DNA from: Campylobacterota bacterium
GTDB taxonomy: Bacteria > Campylobacterota > Campylobacteria > Campylobacterales > JAADDX01
Direction: 5' to 3'
Length of the DNA stretch: 45,632 nucleotides
Assembly: GCA_013153685.1 (NCBI GenBank)
Contig: JAADDX010000083.1
Coordinates: forward strand, 1-45,632
The notes under the pieces were generated by a model. It did no database searches. It was not told the DNA's origin and saw only the letters and a program-made list of their open reading frames with translations. The translations under genes were made by a program, and so were the position numbers. The stretch's first letter is position 1, and the number at the start of each line of letters is the position of its first letter. Positions 1 through 9,730 of this stretch are shown piece after piece.

Positions 1-1630
1 AATCTCTTAATACATTTCCTGTAACTGAAATTGTATTTAATCCTCTTCTTGTTCTTTTTAGAGTATATCTCATAGCTAATTTTGGTGCCATGATGTGGTA
101 TTCGATCTCTTTTTTAGCTAAATATTCTGGTAAGTAAGTTACTACTTTTTTGATCATATTAGCATCGTGAGCTCTATTGCTATCAAGCCAAAATACGATA
201 GGATCACCAGTAATACTTCCTCTCTCGTGAGCTAATCTAATCCAATCTTTAATAGCTACATCTTTTGCTCTATAAAGTCTCCAAATATCACCTTTTTCAA
301 CTTTATGGCTCATTAAAACTTTTCCATCTTCATCTTTTACTTCCATTAACCCATCTTCACTTACTCTAAAAGTAGTTGGATGAGAACCATATTCTTCTGC
401 TTTTTTAGCCATTAATCCCACATTTGATACATGTCCCATAGTTGCTACATCAAATTGCCCATTTCTTTTTGCATCTTCAAGGATTTCATTATACATTAGA
501 GCATAACTTCTATCTGGAATTACTGCAAGAGTTTCTTGTAACTCTCCATCTTTATTCCACATTTTTCCACCTTCTCTAATAACCGGTGGCATAGAAGCAT
601 CGATGATGATATCGTTTGAGAAGTGTAGGTTTGTAATTAGATTATCGCTATCTACCATTGCGATATCTGGATTACCTGCTTTGATAATTCTTTCGATATC
701 AGCTTTGATTTCATCTTTTTTATCTGATTTTTCGATTTTTTTAAGTAAATCACCAATTCCTAAATCCGGATTAACTCCAATTTTTTCAAATTCATCAGCA
801 TATTTTTCAAATAATTCTTTAAAGAATTCTTTTACGGCAATACCAAACATGATAGGATCTGATACTTTCATCATAGTAGCTTTTAAGTGGATTGACCATA
901 AAAGCCCTTTTTCTTTTGCTTCTTCGATAGTTTTTGCTAAAAAGCTTGCTAATTTTTTTGCACTCATAAATGATGATGATACAACTTCACCTGCTTCAAC
1001 ATCAGTAAGTTCTTTTAATACTTTCCCATTAAGCTCAATAGTAAGTTTTGTTGGTTTTTCAATAATTACTGATTGTTCGTTTTCATAGAAATCACCCTCA
1101 TCCATATAAGCAACTTTTGCTTGGCAATTTTCATCGAATGGTTTTAATCTATGAGGATTTTTTTGTGCGTATTTTTTTACTACGTCTGCAGCTCTTCTAT
1201 CAGAGTTTCCTTCTCTTAATACTGGATTAACCGCACTTCCTAGGCAAGTAGCATATCTTGCTGCGATCTCTTTTTCTTCGTCTGTTTTTGGCTCTTCTGG
1301 ATAATCTGGTAATGGATATCCTTTTGATTGTAATTCTGCGATAGTCTCTTTAAGCTGTGGAACTGATGCTGAAATATTTGGTAATTTGATGATATTACCT
1401 TCTGGTTTTTTAACTAATTCACCAAGATAAGCTAATTCATCCGCTATTCTTAATTCTTCTGGTAACATGTCGCTAAAAGCTGCGATAACTCTTCCTGATA
1501 ATGAAATATCTCTCTCCTCTACATTCACACCTACTTTATCTGCAAATTTTTGCACAATAGGTAATAATGAATATGTAGCTAAAGCTGGAGCTTCGTCAAT
1601 TTTTGTCCATACGATAGTTGCTTTACTCAT
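1..1630 (-). CDS. icd: Monomeric NADP-dependent isocitrate dehydrogenase (C-terminus truncated by window edge)
   Basis: Reverse-strand translation from ATG at 1630 reads [50 protein letters not shown]..., typical of monomeric IDH; open to the window edge. Missing from the supplied ORF track because it runs off the end. Confidence 0.93.
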   Translation of the reverse strand, partial: MSKATIVWTKIDEAPALATYSLLPIVQKFADKVGVNVEERDISLSGRVIAAFSDMLPEELRIADELAYLGELVKKPEGNIIKLPNISASVPQLKETIAELQSKGYPLPDYPEEPKTDEEKEIAARYATCLGSAVNPVLREGNSDRRAADVVKKYAQKNPHRLKPFDENCQAKVAYMDEGDFYENEQSVIIEKPTKLTIELNGKVLKELTDVEAGEVVSSSFMSAKKLASFLAKTIEEAKEKGLLWSIHLKATMMKVSDPIMFGIAVKEFFKELFEKYADEFEKIGVNPDLGIGDLLKKIEKSDKKDEIKADIERIIKAGNPDIAMVDSDNLITNLHFSNDIIIDASMPPVIREGGKMWNKDGELQETLAVIPDRSYALMYNEILEDAKRNGQFDVATMGHVSNVGLMAKKAEEYGSHPTTFRVSEDGLMEVKDEDGKVLMSHKVEKGDIWRLYRAKDVAIKDWIRLAHERGSITGDPIVFWLDSNRAHDANMIKKVVTYLPEYLAKKEIEYHIMAPKLAMRYTLKRTRRGLNTISVTGNVLRD

Positions 1631-1644
1631 CGTTCATGTCCTTT

Positions 1645-1650
1645 ATTATA
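1645..1650 (-). promoter_or_regulatory. Putative -10 box (TATAAT) for icd
   Basis: Reverse complement of ATTATA at 1645-1650, about 15 nt upstream of the icd ATG. Confidence 0.45.
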
Positions 1651-1734
1651 ATTTTTTGTCACCGAATTGTAACAATTAATTTATTTTTTTGGTTTTTATT
1701 TGGCAAAAACAGCAAAAAATTAATTAAAAATGTT

Positions 1735-2616
1735 TCATTTTTTCACATTTTTTAGATGTTGTTTGTAAGTAGTGCTAAATACATGTTTATTACCTACTTT
1801 TACGAAGTATAAATAATTGGTTTTAGCTGGAAATATAGCTGCCAAAATAGCATCCAAACTCGCAACGCAAATAGGCTTTGGAGGTAAGCCAAAATATTTA
1901 TAAGTATTAAAATGTGACGTATCGTGCTTAATCATATAAGGTGTGACTTTGGTGTGTGAAAATTGACCATAATTAAGCGTCCCATCCATCTGCAATCGCA
2001 TGTGGCGTTTGAGTCTATTGTAAATAACGCTACTAATCAACTTCATATCGTATTTATTTTTGGCTTCTTTTTGGATAATTGAAGCTATAATTAAATAATG
2101 ATAATACTTATCAAAATTCCACATTCCAAAAATCTTATTGGAGATTGCTTTGTGTCTTTTAAGAGAGATGTTATATAAGTAACTACACAATCTTTGTTTG
2201 CTAAATCCATACGGGATATAATACGTATCGGCATATAAAAACCCAGTAGGAATAGCACACGTTAAATCTCTAAAATGCATTGTTTTAGCAATCTTTTTGT
2301 AGATGAAATAATCAGTCTCCCCAGGGATAATCGTAATTTTTTTAAGAGCGGCTTTTGAGTGAGTAAGCTTGTATAGAAGATCCAATTTTGTCAGTGTGGT
2401 AGATTTGAGATCTATCCAGCCACTTTGGACATTTCCGAGTATGTAAAGGATATATTTATCTAGATTCACAATATCCACGTTTTGATGTTGAAGTGATGTA
2501 ATTACTTGAGTGAGATTGACCTTTGGAATATATACGATCCTCCTTACATGCACCGGCTGTGCCAAATAAAAGGTGATAAATATTGCAAAAACCAAAATAA
2601 CACTTATAATCCTCAC
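1735..2616 (-). CDS. mltG: Endolytic murein transglycosylase, MltG/YceG family
   Basis: N-terminal TM segment; YceG-type motifs IIASIIQKEAKN and LQMDGTLNYG. Confidence 0.87.
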   Translation of the reverse strand: MRIISVILVFAIFITFYLAQPVHVRRIVYIPKVNLTQVITSLQHQNVDIVNLDKYILYILGNVQSGWIDLKSTTLTKLDLLYKLTHSKAALKKITIIPGETDYFIYKKIAKTMHFRDLTCAIPTGFLYADTYYIPYGFSKQRLCSYLYNISLKRHKAISNKIFGMWNFDKYYHYLIIASIIQKEAKNKYDMKLISSVIYNRLKRHMRLQMDGTLNYGQFSHTKVTPYMIKHDTSHFNTYKYFGLPPKPICVASLDAILAAIFPAKTNYLYFVKVGNKHVFSTTYKQHLKNVKK

Positions 2617-2643
2617 TACAAACCCCTAAAAGGAAAGAACCTT

Positions 2644-3138
2644 TTAGTGATGACATCCACAACTATTGCAGCTACCGTCGTTGCATCCACCGCCAACAGT
2701 CCCGCTTAATACTTCATCAGCTGTTGCTTCTCTTTTGTTGAGTAATTTAATATCAAATACCAAATCTTCCCCAGCTAATGGATGATTATAATCGATTGTA
2801 ACTTCTTTATCGTTAAAGTCTTTTACCGTTACTGCAATTGTCTGACCATCTGGTCCTTGACCATAAAGAGTCATCCCTTTTTGCAATTCAATTCCTTCGA
2901 ATTGTTCAATAGGTAATGTTTGTAATAAATCTTCTCTATATTCCCCATAAGCATCTTTGCTTGCTACTTCTACTGTCTTTTCTTCACCTACTTCCATCTC
3001 TTCTACCGCTTTTTCAAAAGCTGGAATCATCTGTTCTTTATTGCTGATAAATTCCAAAGGAGCTTGTCCTACATTACTATCTAAAACTTCTCCATCTTTA
3101 TTTTTTACGGTGTATTCCACGCTATATACATTGTTCAT
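2644..3138 (-). CDS. slyD: FKBP-type peptidyl-prolyl cis-trans isomerase, SlyD-like
   Basis: VEYTVKNKDGEVLDSN, Y..P.EQF and DYNHPLAGEDLVFDIKLL motifs; Cys/His-rich tail GGGCNDGSCNSCGCHH. Confidence 0.92.
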   Translation of the reverse strand: MNNVYSVEYTVKNKDGEVLDSNVGQAPLEFISNKEQMIPAFEKAVEEMEVGEEKTVEVASKDAYGEYREDLLQTLPIEQFEGIELQKGMTLYGQGPDGQTIAVTVKDFNDKEVTIDYNHPLAGEDLVFDIKLLNKREATADEVLSGTVGGGCNDGSCNSCGCHH

Positions 3139-3348
3139 GTTGTATCCTTTTTGTTGTGTATCTTAACCAACTAGAATGATATCAAAATATTAAATTTTTA
3201 GCAAATAAAAACCAAAATAAAAAGATATCAAACCATACGGCCTAAAAAAGAGTAATTAAACTTTACCAAAATCAATTAGGACATAGTAAAGCTTGTGCAG
3301 TTCTTAGATTAGCAAGATATAAAACTTGCAAAAGAGTTAAAAATGATA

Positions 3349-3354
3349 TATAAT
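3349..3354 (+). promoter_or_regulatory. Putative -10 box TATAAT upstream of the small rod-like gene
   Basis: TATAAT about 31 nt before the ATG at 3385; RBS aaggag precedes that ATG. Confidence 0.35.
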
Positions 3355-3384
3355 ATAACTTACAAAACACTAAAGGAGTGTCGT

Positions 3385-3660
3385 ATGATGACTACTAATA
3401 TAAATTCTATGCAAGCACATCAAACATTAATGAACATTAACGCCAACAACATCGCCAATGTTAATACTCAAGATTTTAACGCTAGTCAAGGAAATATAAA
3501 CGATAATTTAGAAGTATCAAGTACTAATACCAACAATCCAACATCACTTACTAAAGAGATTCCTAATCAAATCGTAATAGAAGACGGATTTGAAGCACAA
3601 ACAGTTGCTATTAAAACACAAGATGAGATGGATGGGAGCGTATTGGATCTAAAGGCATGA
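3385..3660 (+). CDS. Short flagellar basal-body rod/hook-like protein
   Basis: N-terminal 'INANNIANVNTQDF' (FlgB/C/G N-terminal signature) and C-terminal 'DGFEAQTVAIKTQDEMDGSVLDLKA' (Flg_bbr_C-like). Start moved from 3343 to 3385, which has a good RBS (taaaggagtg). Confidence 0.65.
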   Translation: MMTTNINSMQAHQTLMNINANNIANVNTQDFNASQGNINDNLEVSSTNTNNPTSLTKEIPNQIVIEDGFEAQTVAIKTQDEMDGSVLDLKA

Positions 3661-4127
3661 ATAAAGCTGTCTTTTTAGATAGGGATGGAGTAATTAACGA
3701 AGATTTCGGATATGTGTATAAAAAAGAAGACTTCGTATTTAAAGAGGGGATTTTTGAATTGCTTCGACATTTCCAAAGCCAAGGTTATAAACTCTTTATT
3801 ATCACCAATCAATCAGGCATAGCACGAGGCTATTATACTACTGAGGATTTTTGGGAACTTATGGAGTGGGTAAAAGATAAATTTAGCAAAGAAGGTATTA
3901 CAATAGATGATATAGCGTTTTGCCCATGTCATCCCGAGTTTACATCCACATGCGAATGTCGCAAACCAAATCCCAAGATGATTTTGGATCTGGCAAGGAA
4001 ATATGATATCAACTTGAGCCAATCTATCTTGATTGGGGATAAACAAAGCGATATACAAGCCGCCAAAAACGCTGGAATTACCAAGACTTACTTAATCAAA
4101 GACAAATTGGACGGGATTATAAAATAA
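3657..4127 (+). CDS. gmhB: D-glycero-beta-D-manno-heptose 1,7-bisphosphate 7-phosphatase
   Basis: HAD motif FLDRDGVINED, TNQSGIARGY, zinc-site C-P-C-H...C-E-C-RKPNPKM, LIGDKQSDIQAAKNAG. Confidence 0.93.
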   Translation: MNKAVFLDRDGVINEDFGYVYKKEDFVFKEGIFELLRHFQSQGYKLFIITNQSGIARGYYTTEDFWELMEWVKDKFSKEGITIDDIAFCPCHPEFTSTCECRKPNPKMILDLARKYDINLSQSILIGDKQSDIQAAKNAGITKTYLIKDKLDGIIK

Positions 4128-4151
4128 CTACTATTTTTGGATAATTTTTGA

Positions 4152-4157
4152 TATAAT
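4152..4157 (+). promoter_or_regulatory. Putative -10 box TATAAT upstream of yidC
   Basis: TATAAT about 38 nt before the yidC start, in a short intergenic gap. Confidence 0.4.
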
Positions 4158-4195
4158 GCTACTTTTGATTCACAACCTCACACAAAAGGACAACA

Positions 4196-5755
4196 ATGCA
4201 AGACACACAGATGAGTAGAAGGATTTTTATTGCTACGTTTATATCATTTTTGGTATTTATGGCATATGATTATTTAGTAGTCCAACCACAACTAGCCAAA
4301 CAAGCATCCACAAATACCACCATCCATACCAAACAAACTACCACCGATACGACATCTCAAACTACCGATATAAAAAGTGTTGATTCATTGCAAAATAAAG
4401 TCATAACCACGATAGAATCGGATGCGTTTAAGATACAAATAGATAATTTAGGTAGAATATCAGATTACATTTTAGAAAAAAACATCTTTAACGATTCTAA
4501 GGGTAAAAAACTACATATCTTAAGCAAAGAATTACCAAAAGTTCTAGAGATTAGATTCAAAAACGAAGCTCTAAATAAAGAAGCGTTTAATACGCCAGTA
4601 AGTGCTGATAAAACGTCAATCATCATCAAAGACAAACCACAAACTCTCACACTTACCCAACATCTAAAAACCCTAACTATCACCAAAGTAATCACATTTT
4701 ACCCAGACGGGCACTACGATCTCAAACTCAACTTATCAAAACCGGCTAAATATTTCCTCGCAGTAGGGAGAGTAAATGCCAATGTTAACATGTATGCTTT
4801 TCATGGTGCACTACTTGTAAATGACGATGATAGCTTGGAGATGATAGATGATGGAGAAGGTGAAGTAAAAACATTTACCAACATCAAAATAGCCGCAAAC
4901 GTAGATCAATATTATACTACGTTTTTATACAACCTCAAAAACAAAATGACAGTATATGAAACCATAGATAATCTCAAAAATCAAAATCCTTTATTATTCA
5001 TACAAGGAGACCAAAACCTAGACCTACACGGATATATAGGTCCAAAATACGTAAAAGTACTAGAAAATATCAATCCTACCTTAACCAAAGTAGTAGAATA
5101 TGGTATCATGACATTTATGGCTAAGCCAATGTTTTATGTATTAAATAGATTTTATGAGATGACTGGCAATTGGGGTGTGGCGATTATTTTATTTGTTGTG
5201 CTTGTGAGAATCTTGTTATTTCCATTAACATACAGAGGAATGGTGAGTATGTATAAGATGAAACTCATCGCTCCAAAACTACAAGAGCTCAAAGTCAAAT
5301 ATGCCAAAGATCCTAAAAAATTCCAAATCAAAACAATGGAACTTTACAGACGAGAAAATGTCAATCCACTTGGTGGATGCTTGCCGTTGCTAATCCAAAT
5401 CCCTATCTTCTTCTCTATTTATAGGGTATTGGTAAATGCGATCGAGCTTAAGGGAGCATCGTTTTTATGGATTCATGACCTAAGTAGCATGGATCCTTAT
5501 TTTATCTTACCTGTTTTGATGGGTGTGACTATGTATGCTCATCAGATGATTACACCAAACAACTTTACAGACCCTATGCAAGAGAAAATATTCAAATTCT
5601 TACCGGTGATTTTCACATTTTTCATGGCAACGTTCTCAGCTGGACTTGTGTTGTATTGGACTGTAAACAACATCTTATCTTTCATCCAACAATACATCAT
5701 AAACAAAAGCATGGAAGCAAAAGGACTAATGGATAAAAACCACAAGAGAAAATAG
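4196..5755 (+). CDS. yidC: Membrane protein insertase YidC
   Basis: N-terminal TM, periplasmic domain, then NWGVAIILFVVLVRILLFPLTYRGMVSMYKMK and NPLGGCLPLLIQIPIFFSIYRVL. Confidence 0.97.
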   Translation: MQDTQMSRRIFIATFISFLVFMAYDYLVVQPQLAKQASTNTTIHTKQTTTDTTSQTTDIKSVDSLQNKVITTIESDAFKIQIDNLGRISDYILEKNIFNDSKGKKLHILSKELPKVLEIRFKNEALNKEAFNTPVSADKTSIIIKDKPQTLTLTQHLKTLTITKVITFYPDGHYDLKLNLSKPAKYFLAVGRVNANVNMYAFHGALLVNDDDSLEMIDDGEGEVKTFTNIKIAANVDQYYTTFLYNLKNKMTVYETIDNLKNQNPLLFIQGDQNLDLHGYIGPKYVKVLENINPTLTKVVEYGIMTFMAKPMFYVLNRFYEMTGNWGVAIILFVVLVRILLFPLTYRGMVSMYKMKLIAPKLQELKVKYAKDPKKFQIKTMELYRRENVNPLGGCLPLLIQIPIFFSIYRVLVNAIELKGASFLWIHDLSSMDPYFILPVLMGVTMYAHQMITPNNFTDPMQEKIFKFLPVIFTFFMATFSAGLVLYWTVNNILSFIQQYIINKSMEAKGLMDKNHKRK

Positions 5756-6715
5756 ATGCTTGGCAGTTTTAGATTCTTATTGGCATGGATAGTGATGCTA
5801 TCACATCTGCCATTTGCTCCTTTTAGCAAAGCATTCAATCCCGCAGTTAGCGGGGTGGTGATGTTTTATTTTATTAGTGGATTTTTAATGTATCATAGTT
5901 TCAATAGTGCCAAATCTATCCTTAAATTCTACAAAAAAAGATTTTTTCGTTTGTATCCTGTGTATTTTATCGTATTAACACTTACCATATTGGCAATAAC
6001 CTTATGGCACAATCCTACCATACCTCTTCTTAATCAACACCTAGATATTACTAAGCTTATACTAAATTACCTCTTAGTATTTAACAATTACGTATTTGCA
6101 CCATTTACGATACATACGTTATTGCCTCATCCACTAATCCCTCCTACATGGTCGTTATCTACTGAGATTCATTTTTATATTTTGGTGCCGTTTTTGTTTG
6201 GGTTGCTACAGAGCAGATCTAGACTGTTTTATGTTATCTTTTTAGGTTCTATGATTTTTGAGTTTGTTGCGTTTGCATATACAAAACCTACATTTAATTC
6301 CGATATATTTGGATATAGATATATCTTTGGGGTATTGTGGATTTTTATGTTTGGATTTTTGTTTGGGCATGATAGGCACTCTAAGTTTATCAAGTTTGTA
6401 TATGTTTGTATTGTTGTATATTTTATGTTTGTTGGATTTTATTTTACCAATCACGCTTATGTGAAGGAAATTTTATTAGCATTGCTATTTTTACCATTGA
6501 TACTTGTAATAAAAGATATGAATTTCAAATACGATAAATTACTAGGAAGCTTGTCATACCCTATTTTCATATCGCATTTTTTTGTATTTTATGTGGTATC
6601 TTACTTTACGCACAATAAAATATTGTTTTTTGCAGGAGTGTTTATAGGAGTCTTGGGTATATCTATAATACTTGCAAAAATACAAAATACAATATACCAA
6701 AAAGGAAAACAATGA
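5756..6715 (+). CDS. Acyltransferase family 3 membrane protein
   Basis: FRFLLAWIVMLSHLPF, SGFLMYHSFN..FYKKRFFRLYPVYF and PPTWSLSTEIHFYILVP motifs; multiple TM segments. Confidence 0.85.
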   Translation: MLGSFRFLLAWIVMLSHLPFAPFSKAFNPAVSGVVMFYFISGFLMYHSFNSAKSILKFYKKRFFRLYPVYFIVLTLTILAITLWHNPTIPLLNQHLDITKLILNYLLVFNNYVFAPFTIHTLLPHPLIPPTWSLSTEIHFYILVPFLFGLLQSRSRLFYVIFLGSMIFEFVAFAYTKPTFNSDIFGYRYIFGVLWIFMFGFLFGHDRHSKFIKFVYVCIVVYFMFVGFYFTNHAYVKEILLALLFLPLILVIKDMNFKYDKLLGSLSYPIFISHFFVFYVVSYFTHNKILFFAGVFIGVLGISIILAKIQNTIYQKGKQ

Positions 6716-7536
6716 AATTTCAAAAAATTGAATTCTTAAAACAAGCATTAAAAGAGGATATAGGACGAGGTGATTTAGCAAGAGATGTATTACCATCAAC
6801 CAAAGCTACAGCACACATTATAGCCAAAGATAACGGTATTTTAAGCGGTGTAGAATATCTAAGATATATCGATGAACTAGCTGAGCTTAAGATAGAGTGG
6901 TTCAAACAAGATAGAGATAAAATCTCAAATCAAGACATAATCTGTAGCATTAGCGGAAATAGTAAGGATTTGTTGAGTTGTGAGAGAGTGATATTAAATA
7001 TCTTACAACACTCAAGCGGTATTGCGACTAACGCACACAAATTCGCCAAACTAGCAAAAGGCAAAATCCACATCCTAGATACACGCAAAACACGACCGCT
7101 ACTTAGGACATTTGAGAAATATTCCGCAAAAGTCGGAGGTATCACCAACCATAGATTGGGGCTTGATGATTGTCTGATGCTAAAAGATACTCACTTAGCA
7201 CTCTTTAAGAGTATATCACAAGCCATCGCACATGCAAGAGCAGAAATCCCATGGACTACCAAAATCGAAGTCGAATGTGAAACGTTTGAGATGGCAAAAG
7301 AAGCTATGAAGTGTGGTGTGGAGATAGTGATGTGTGATAATATGACACATAAAGAAATCAAAAAAGTTGTCAAATATAGAAACGAACACTACCCACAAAC
7401 ACTAATAGAAGTAAGCGGAAATATTACATTAGAAAACATCCAAAAATACATATCACTAGGAATCGATGCAATTAGTAGCGGTAGTATCATCCATCAAGCG
7501 GTGTTCCTAGACTTCTCAATGAAAATCAAAACATAA
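6712..7536 (+). CDS. nadC: Nicotinate-nucleotide diphosphorylase (carboxylating)
   Basis: LKEDIGRGDLARD, LNILQHSSGIAT, DTRKTRPLLR, GGITNHRLGLDDCLMLKD, EVECET. Confidence 0.95.
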   Translation: MKFQKIEFLKQALKEDIGRGDLARDVLPSTKATAHIIAKDNGILSGVEYLRYIDELAELKIEWFKQDRDKISNQDIICSISGNSKDLLSCERVILNILQHSSGIATNAHKFAKLAKGKIHILDTRKTRPLLRTFEKYSAKVGGITNHRLGLDDCLMLKDTHLALFKSISQAIAHARAEIPWTTKIEVECETFEMAKEAMKCGVEIVMCDNMTHKEIKKVVKYRNEHYPQTLIEVSGNITLENIQKYISLGIDAISSGSIIHQAVFLDFSMKIKT

Positions 7537-7574
7537 CCGCAAAACATAGCAACAAGCTTATGCCGGTTGCGGTT
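7535..7574. terminator. Possible bidirectional terminator between convergent nadC and K+ channel genes
   Basis: Inverted repeat AACCGCAA (7535-7542) / TTGCGGTT (7567-7574), 24-nt spacer, spanning the 3' ends of convergent genes; T-run follows on +. Confidence 0.25.
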
Positions 7575-9237
7575 TTGGCAAAGATGTAATTTCCGGTCTA
7601 TCTAATACGTATTCTAATTCATAGATGTTATTAAGGATGTATTCAAAGTCCTCGATCTCCTCTGTGTTAGCCGCGATCAACAATCTATCGCCAATTTGAA
7701 TTTCCGTATCATTAGATGGAATCAATACTTTATTTCTATCTCTCTCTAACAACAAGTATACTATTTTGAGCGTATCTTTTCTGTTGGCTCTTGAGCGTTT
7801 TAATTCACCTAGCGTAATACTCTCACCACTTTGCAATCTTCTATGCAACGCATACGCATGATTTTTATCTATCGTTGTCTCATAATATAGTGGATTATCA
7901 CCGATAATTGTTAGCAACTTAGCTACGATAACTTGTCCTAAATGGTCATTTCTTCTATCTTTTACAGTATTTAAGAAATCATTTACCACCGGTCTTGATA
8001 TGATATTGATAGTATAATCAGACAATACTTTCTCTAAAATATAGATCCTATCCATATGTGCCGCTTCAAAAATCGCCGCATCATCTAGTGAATTTTCTCT
8101 TGCGATAGCATAAATATTTGGATTAATCTCTTTGGCTTTATTTAGCAAAGTTAGATTTAGCATATCATCACTTGTAGCAGCAATAATAGCTTCAAAAGTC
8201 TCTAGCTGGAACTGTTGCAATATTTTCTGATCTTCTTCATCACCAAATACCATACTACCCTTCTCTTCTAAATAATCCTTAGGGTCGATATTATATATCT
8301 CATACTCAATATTCGCTTTTGCTAAAGCATCAGCAATAGCACTTCCCATTCTTCCATGACCGCAAATTAAATATTTCCCTTTTGGCAAGAAATCATGATC
8401 ATCAAAAAACAAACTTTGCCCATACACCCATCTCTCTAGTATATATACATAAGGTGTGACGATGTTGTTGTATATTTGACTTGCTACGATTGTAAATGGG
8501 TTGAGAATATGTTCAATCCCAATTGAGTTGTAATAATTGATGTGATTTTTTGATGTAGCTTTTACTATAATGTCTATATCGTGATTTAACAATCTAGCTA
8601 CGGTGATAGCTTGCATGTTTTTCGCATCTTTGTCAAATAATGAAATAATCCCTTTACAATTTGGCAAATCAATCCCCGCTAACGTTAGTATATTCTCACT
8701 AGTAGGATTTCCTACTATAGATGGCACATAAGGGTAGAAATCTTCTAGATTGAGCTCTTCTATATGCAATGGATTTTCATCTATTACTACAAATCTACTA
8801 TACCCATTGGCTTCTTCGATAATATTTTTGGTTACTTTTGTATATTCAAGTATGATATAAAAGTCCTCTTTGAGATTTTTTACTTGTTTTCTAAAACGGT
8901 TGATTTTGATTGCTTTTTGTAACGCTTCATCTTGGATTAGAGATATAATAGCCCCAATAGCATAAAACCATCCTACAACAGACAAATAAATAGCCACACT
9001 CACCCATAATCTTTGAGCATAAGTAAATGTATAAGGAGTCTCACCAAATCCAATAGTAGTAGCCATATAACTAACAAAATAAAACGCATCAAAAAAATTC
9101 AAATGATATACATGTCCATGATTATCAACCCCAGGGACCATAATCATCCCTATGATAGAGATTGAAAAGGTGATGAGTATTACTAAAAACGGAACCCGAA
9201 GTTTTTTTAGAACAATCCAGACTAATTGGTCATTCAT
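7558..9237 (-). CDS. Potassium channel protein with TrkA-N / RCK_C regulatory domains
   Basis: N-terminal TMs with pore-like TTIGFGE; two Rossmann-like regions including YLICGHGRMGSAIADAL; C-terminal RCK_C-like region. Confidence 0.85.
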   Translation of the reverse strand: MNDQLVWIVLKKLRVPFLVILITFSISIIGMIMVPGVDNHGHVYHLNFFDAFYFVSYMATTIGFGETPYTFTYAQRLWVSVAIYLSVVGWFYAIGAIISLIQDEALQKAIKINRFRKQVKNLKEDFYIILEYTKVTKNIIEEANGYSRFVVIDENPLHIEELNLEDFYPYVPSIVGNPTSENILTLAGIDLPNCKGIISLFDKDAKNMQAITVARLLNHDIDIIVKATSKNHINYYNSIGIEHILNPFTIVASQIYNNIVTPYVYILERWVYGQSLFFDDHDFLPKGKYLICGHGRMGSAIADALAKANIEYEIYNIDPKDYLEEKGSMVFGDEEDQKILQQFQLETFEAIIAATSDDMLNLTLLNKAKEINPNIYAIARENSLDDAAIFEAAHMDRIYILEKVLSDYTINIISRPVVNDFLNTVKDRRNDHLGQVIVAKLLTIIGDNPLYYETTIDKNHAYALHRRLQSGESITLGELKRSRANRKDTLKIVYLLLERDRNKVLIPSNDTEIQIGDRLLIAANTEEIEDFEYILNNIYELEYVLDRPEITSLPKPQPA

Positions 9238-9240
9238 TGC

Positions 9241-9621
9241 TTATCTTTTTGATTTGATAGTATCAGCTATAAACAAGATCACAGATACCATATTCGCAAG
9301 CAATGCTCCACCAGATAAGGAAATAATAGTAGCCGCAGTTGTGACATTAAAATCACTCACACCATACAAAGCAACTCCCCATACCACAGCCGCACTTAAA
9401 AGTTGCAAATCAGCTACCAAACTTGTAGATAATAACACTGCTCCTAGCTGAGTCTTATCACCGAGCTTCAAAGAAGTCGCGATTAAATTGACAATAATTG
9501 CAGCAAACAATTCATATTGGCTATGCTGTTGGATATTGGTCAAATCTCCATAAAAAAATCCAAAATTCAACGTCATAGCCAAAATGAAAAAAAATCCACT
9601 AACGATTTTATACACGTTCAT
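9241..9621 (-). CDS. Small hydrophobic integral membrane protein, function unknown
   Basis: 126 aa with about 4 hydrophobic segments; 3 nt upstream of the K+ channel gene, so probably co-transcribed. Confidence 0.65.
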   Translation of the reverse strand: MNVYKIVSGFFFILAMTLNFGFFYGDLTNIQQHSQYELFAAIIVNLIATSLKLGDKTQLGAVLLSTSLVADLQLLSAAVVWGVALYGVSDFNVTTAATIISLSGGALLANMVSVILFIADTIKSKR

Positions 9622-9730
9622 ATTTACGCCCCTTAATTTGATTTAGAGAATTATATCACGAAACAATTTCCCCAAATCCAAAAAAATATAAAATTTCAAA
9701 TAATTTTTTACAAAGTGTTACAAATTTTCA

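Noticed and set aside
603-1088. 161-aa + strand ORF
   Set aside because: Antisense to the clear icd coding region; Ser/Phe/Ile-rich composition typical of antisense frames in AT-rich genes.
3180-3350. Possible gene remnant between slyD and the rod-like gene (frame reading KRVIKLYQNQLGHSKACAVLRLARYKTCKRVKNDI)
   Set aside because: About 35 open codons, no start and no family recognised; could be chance.
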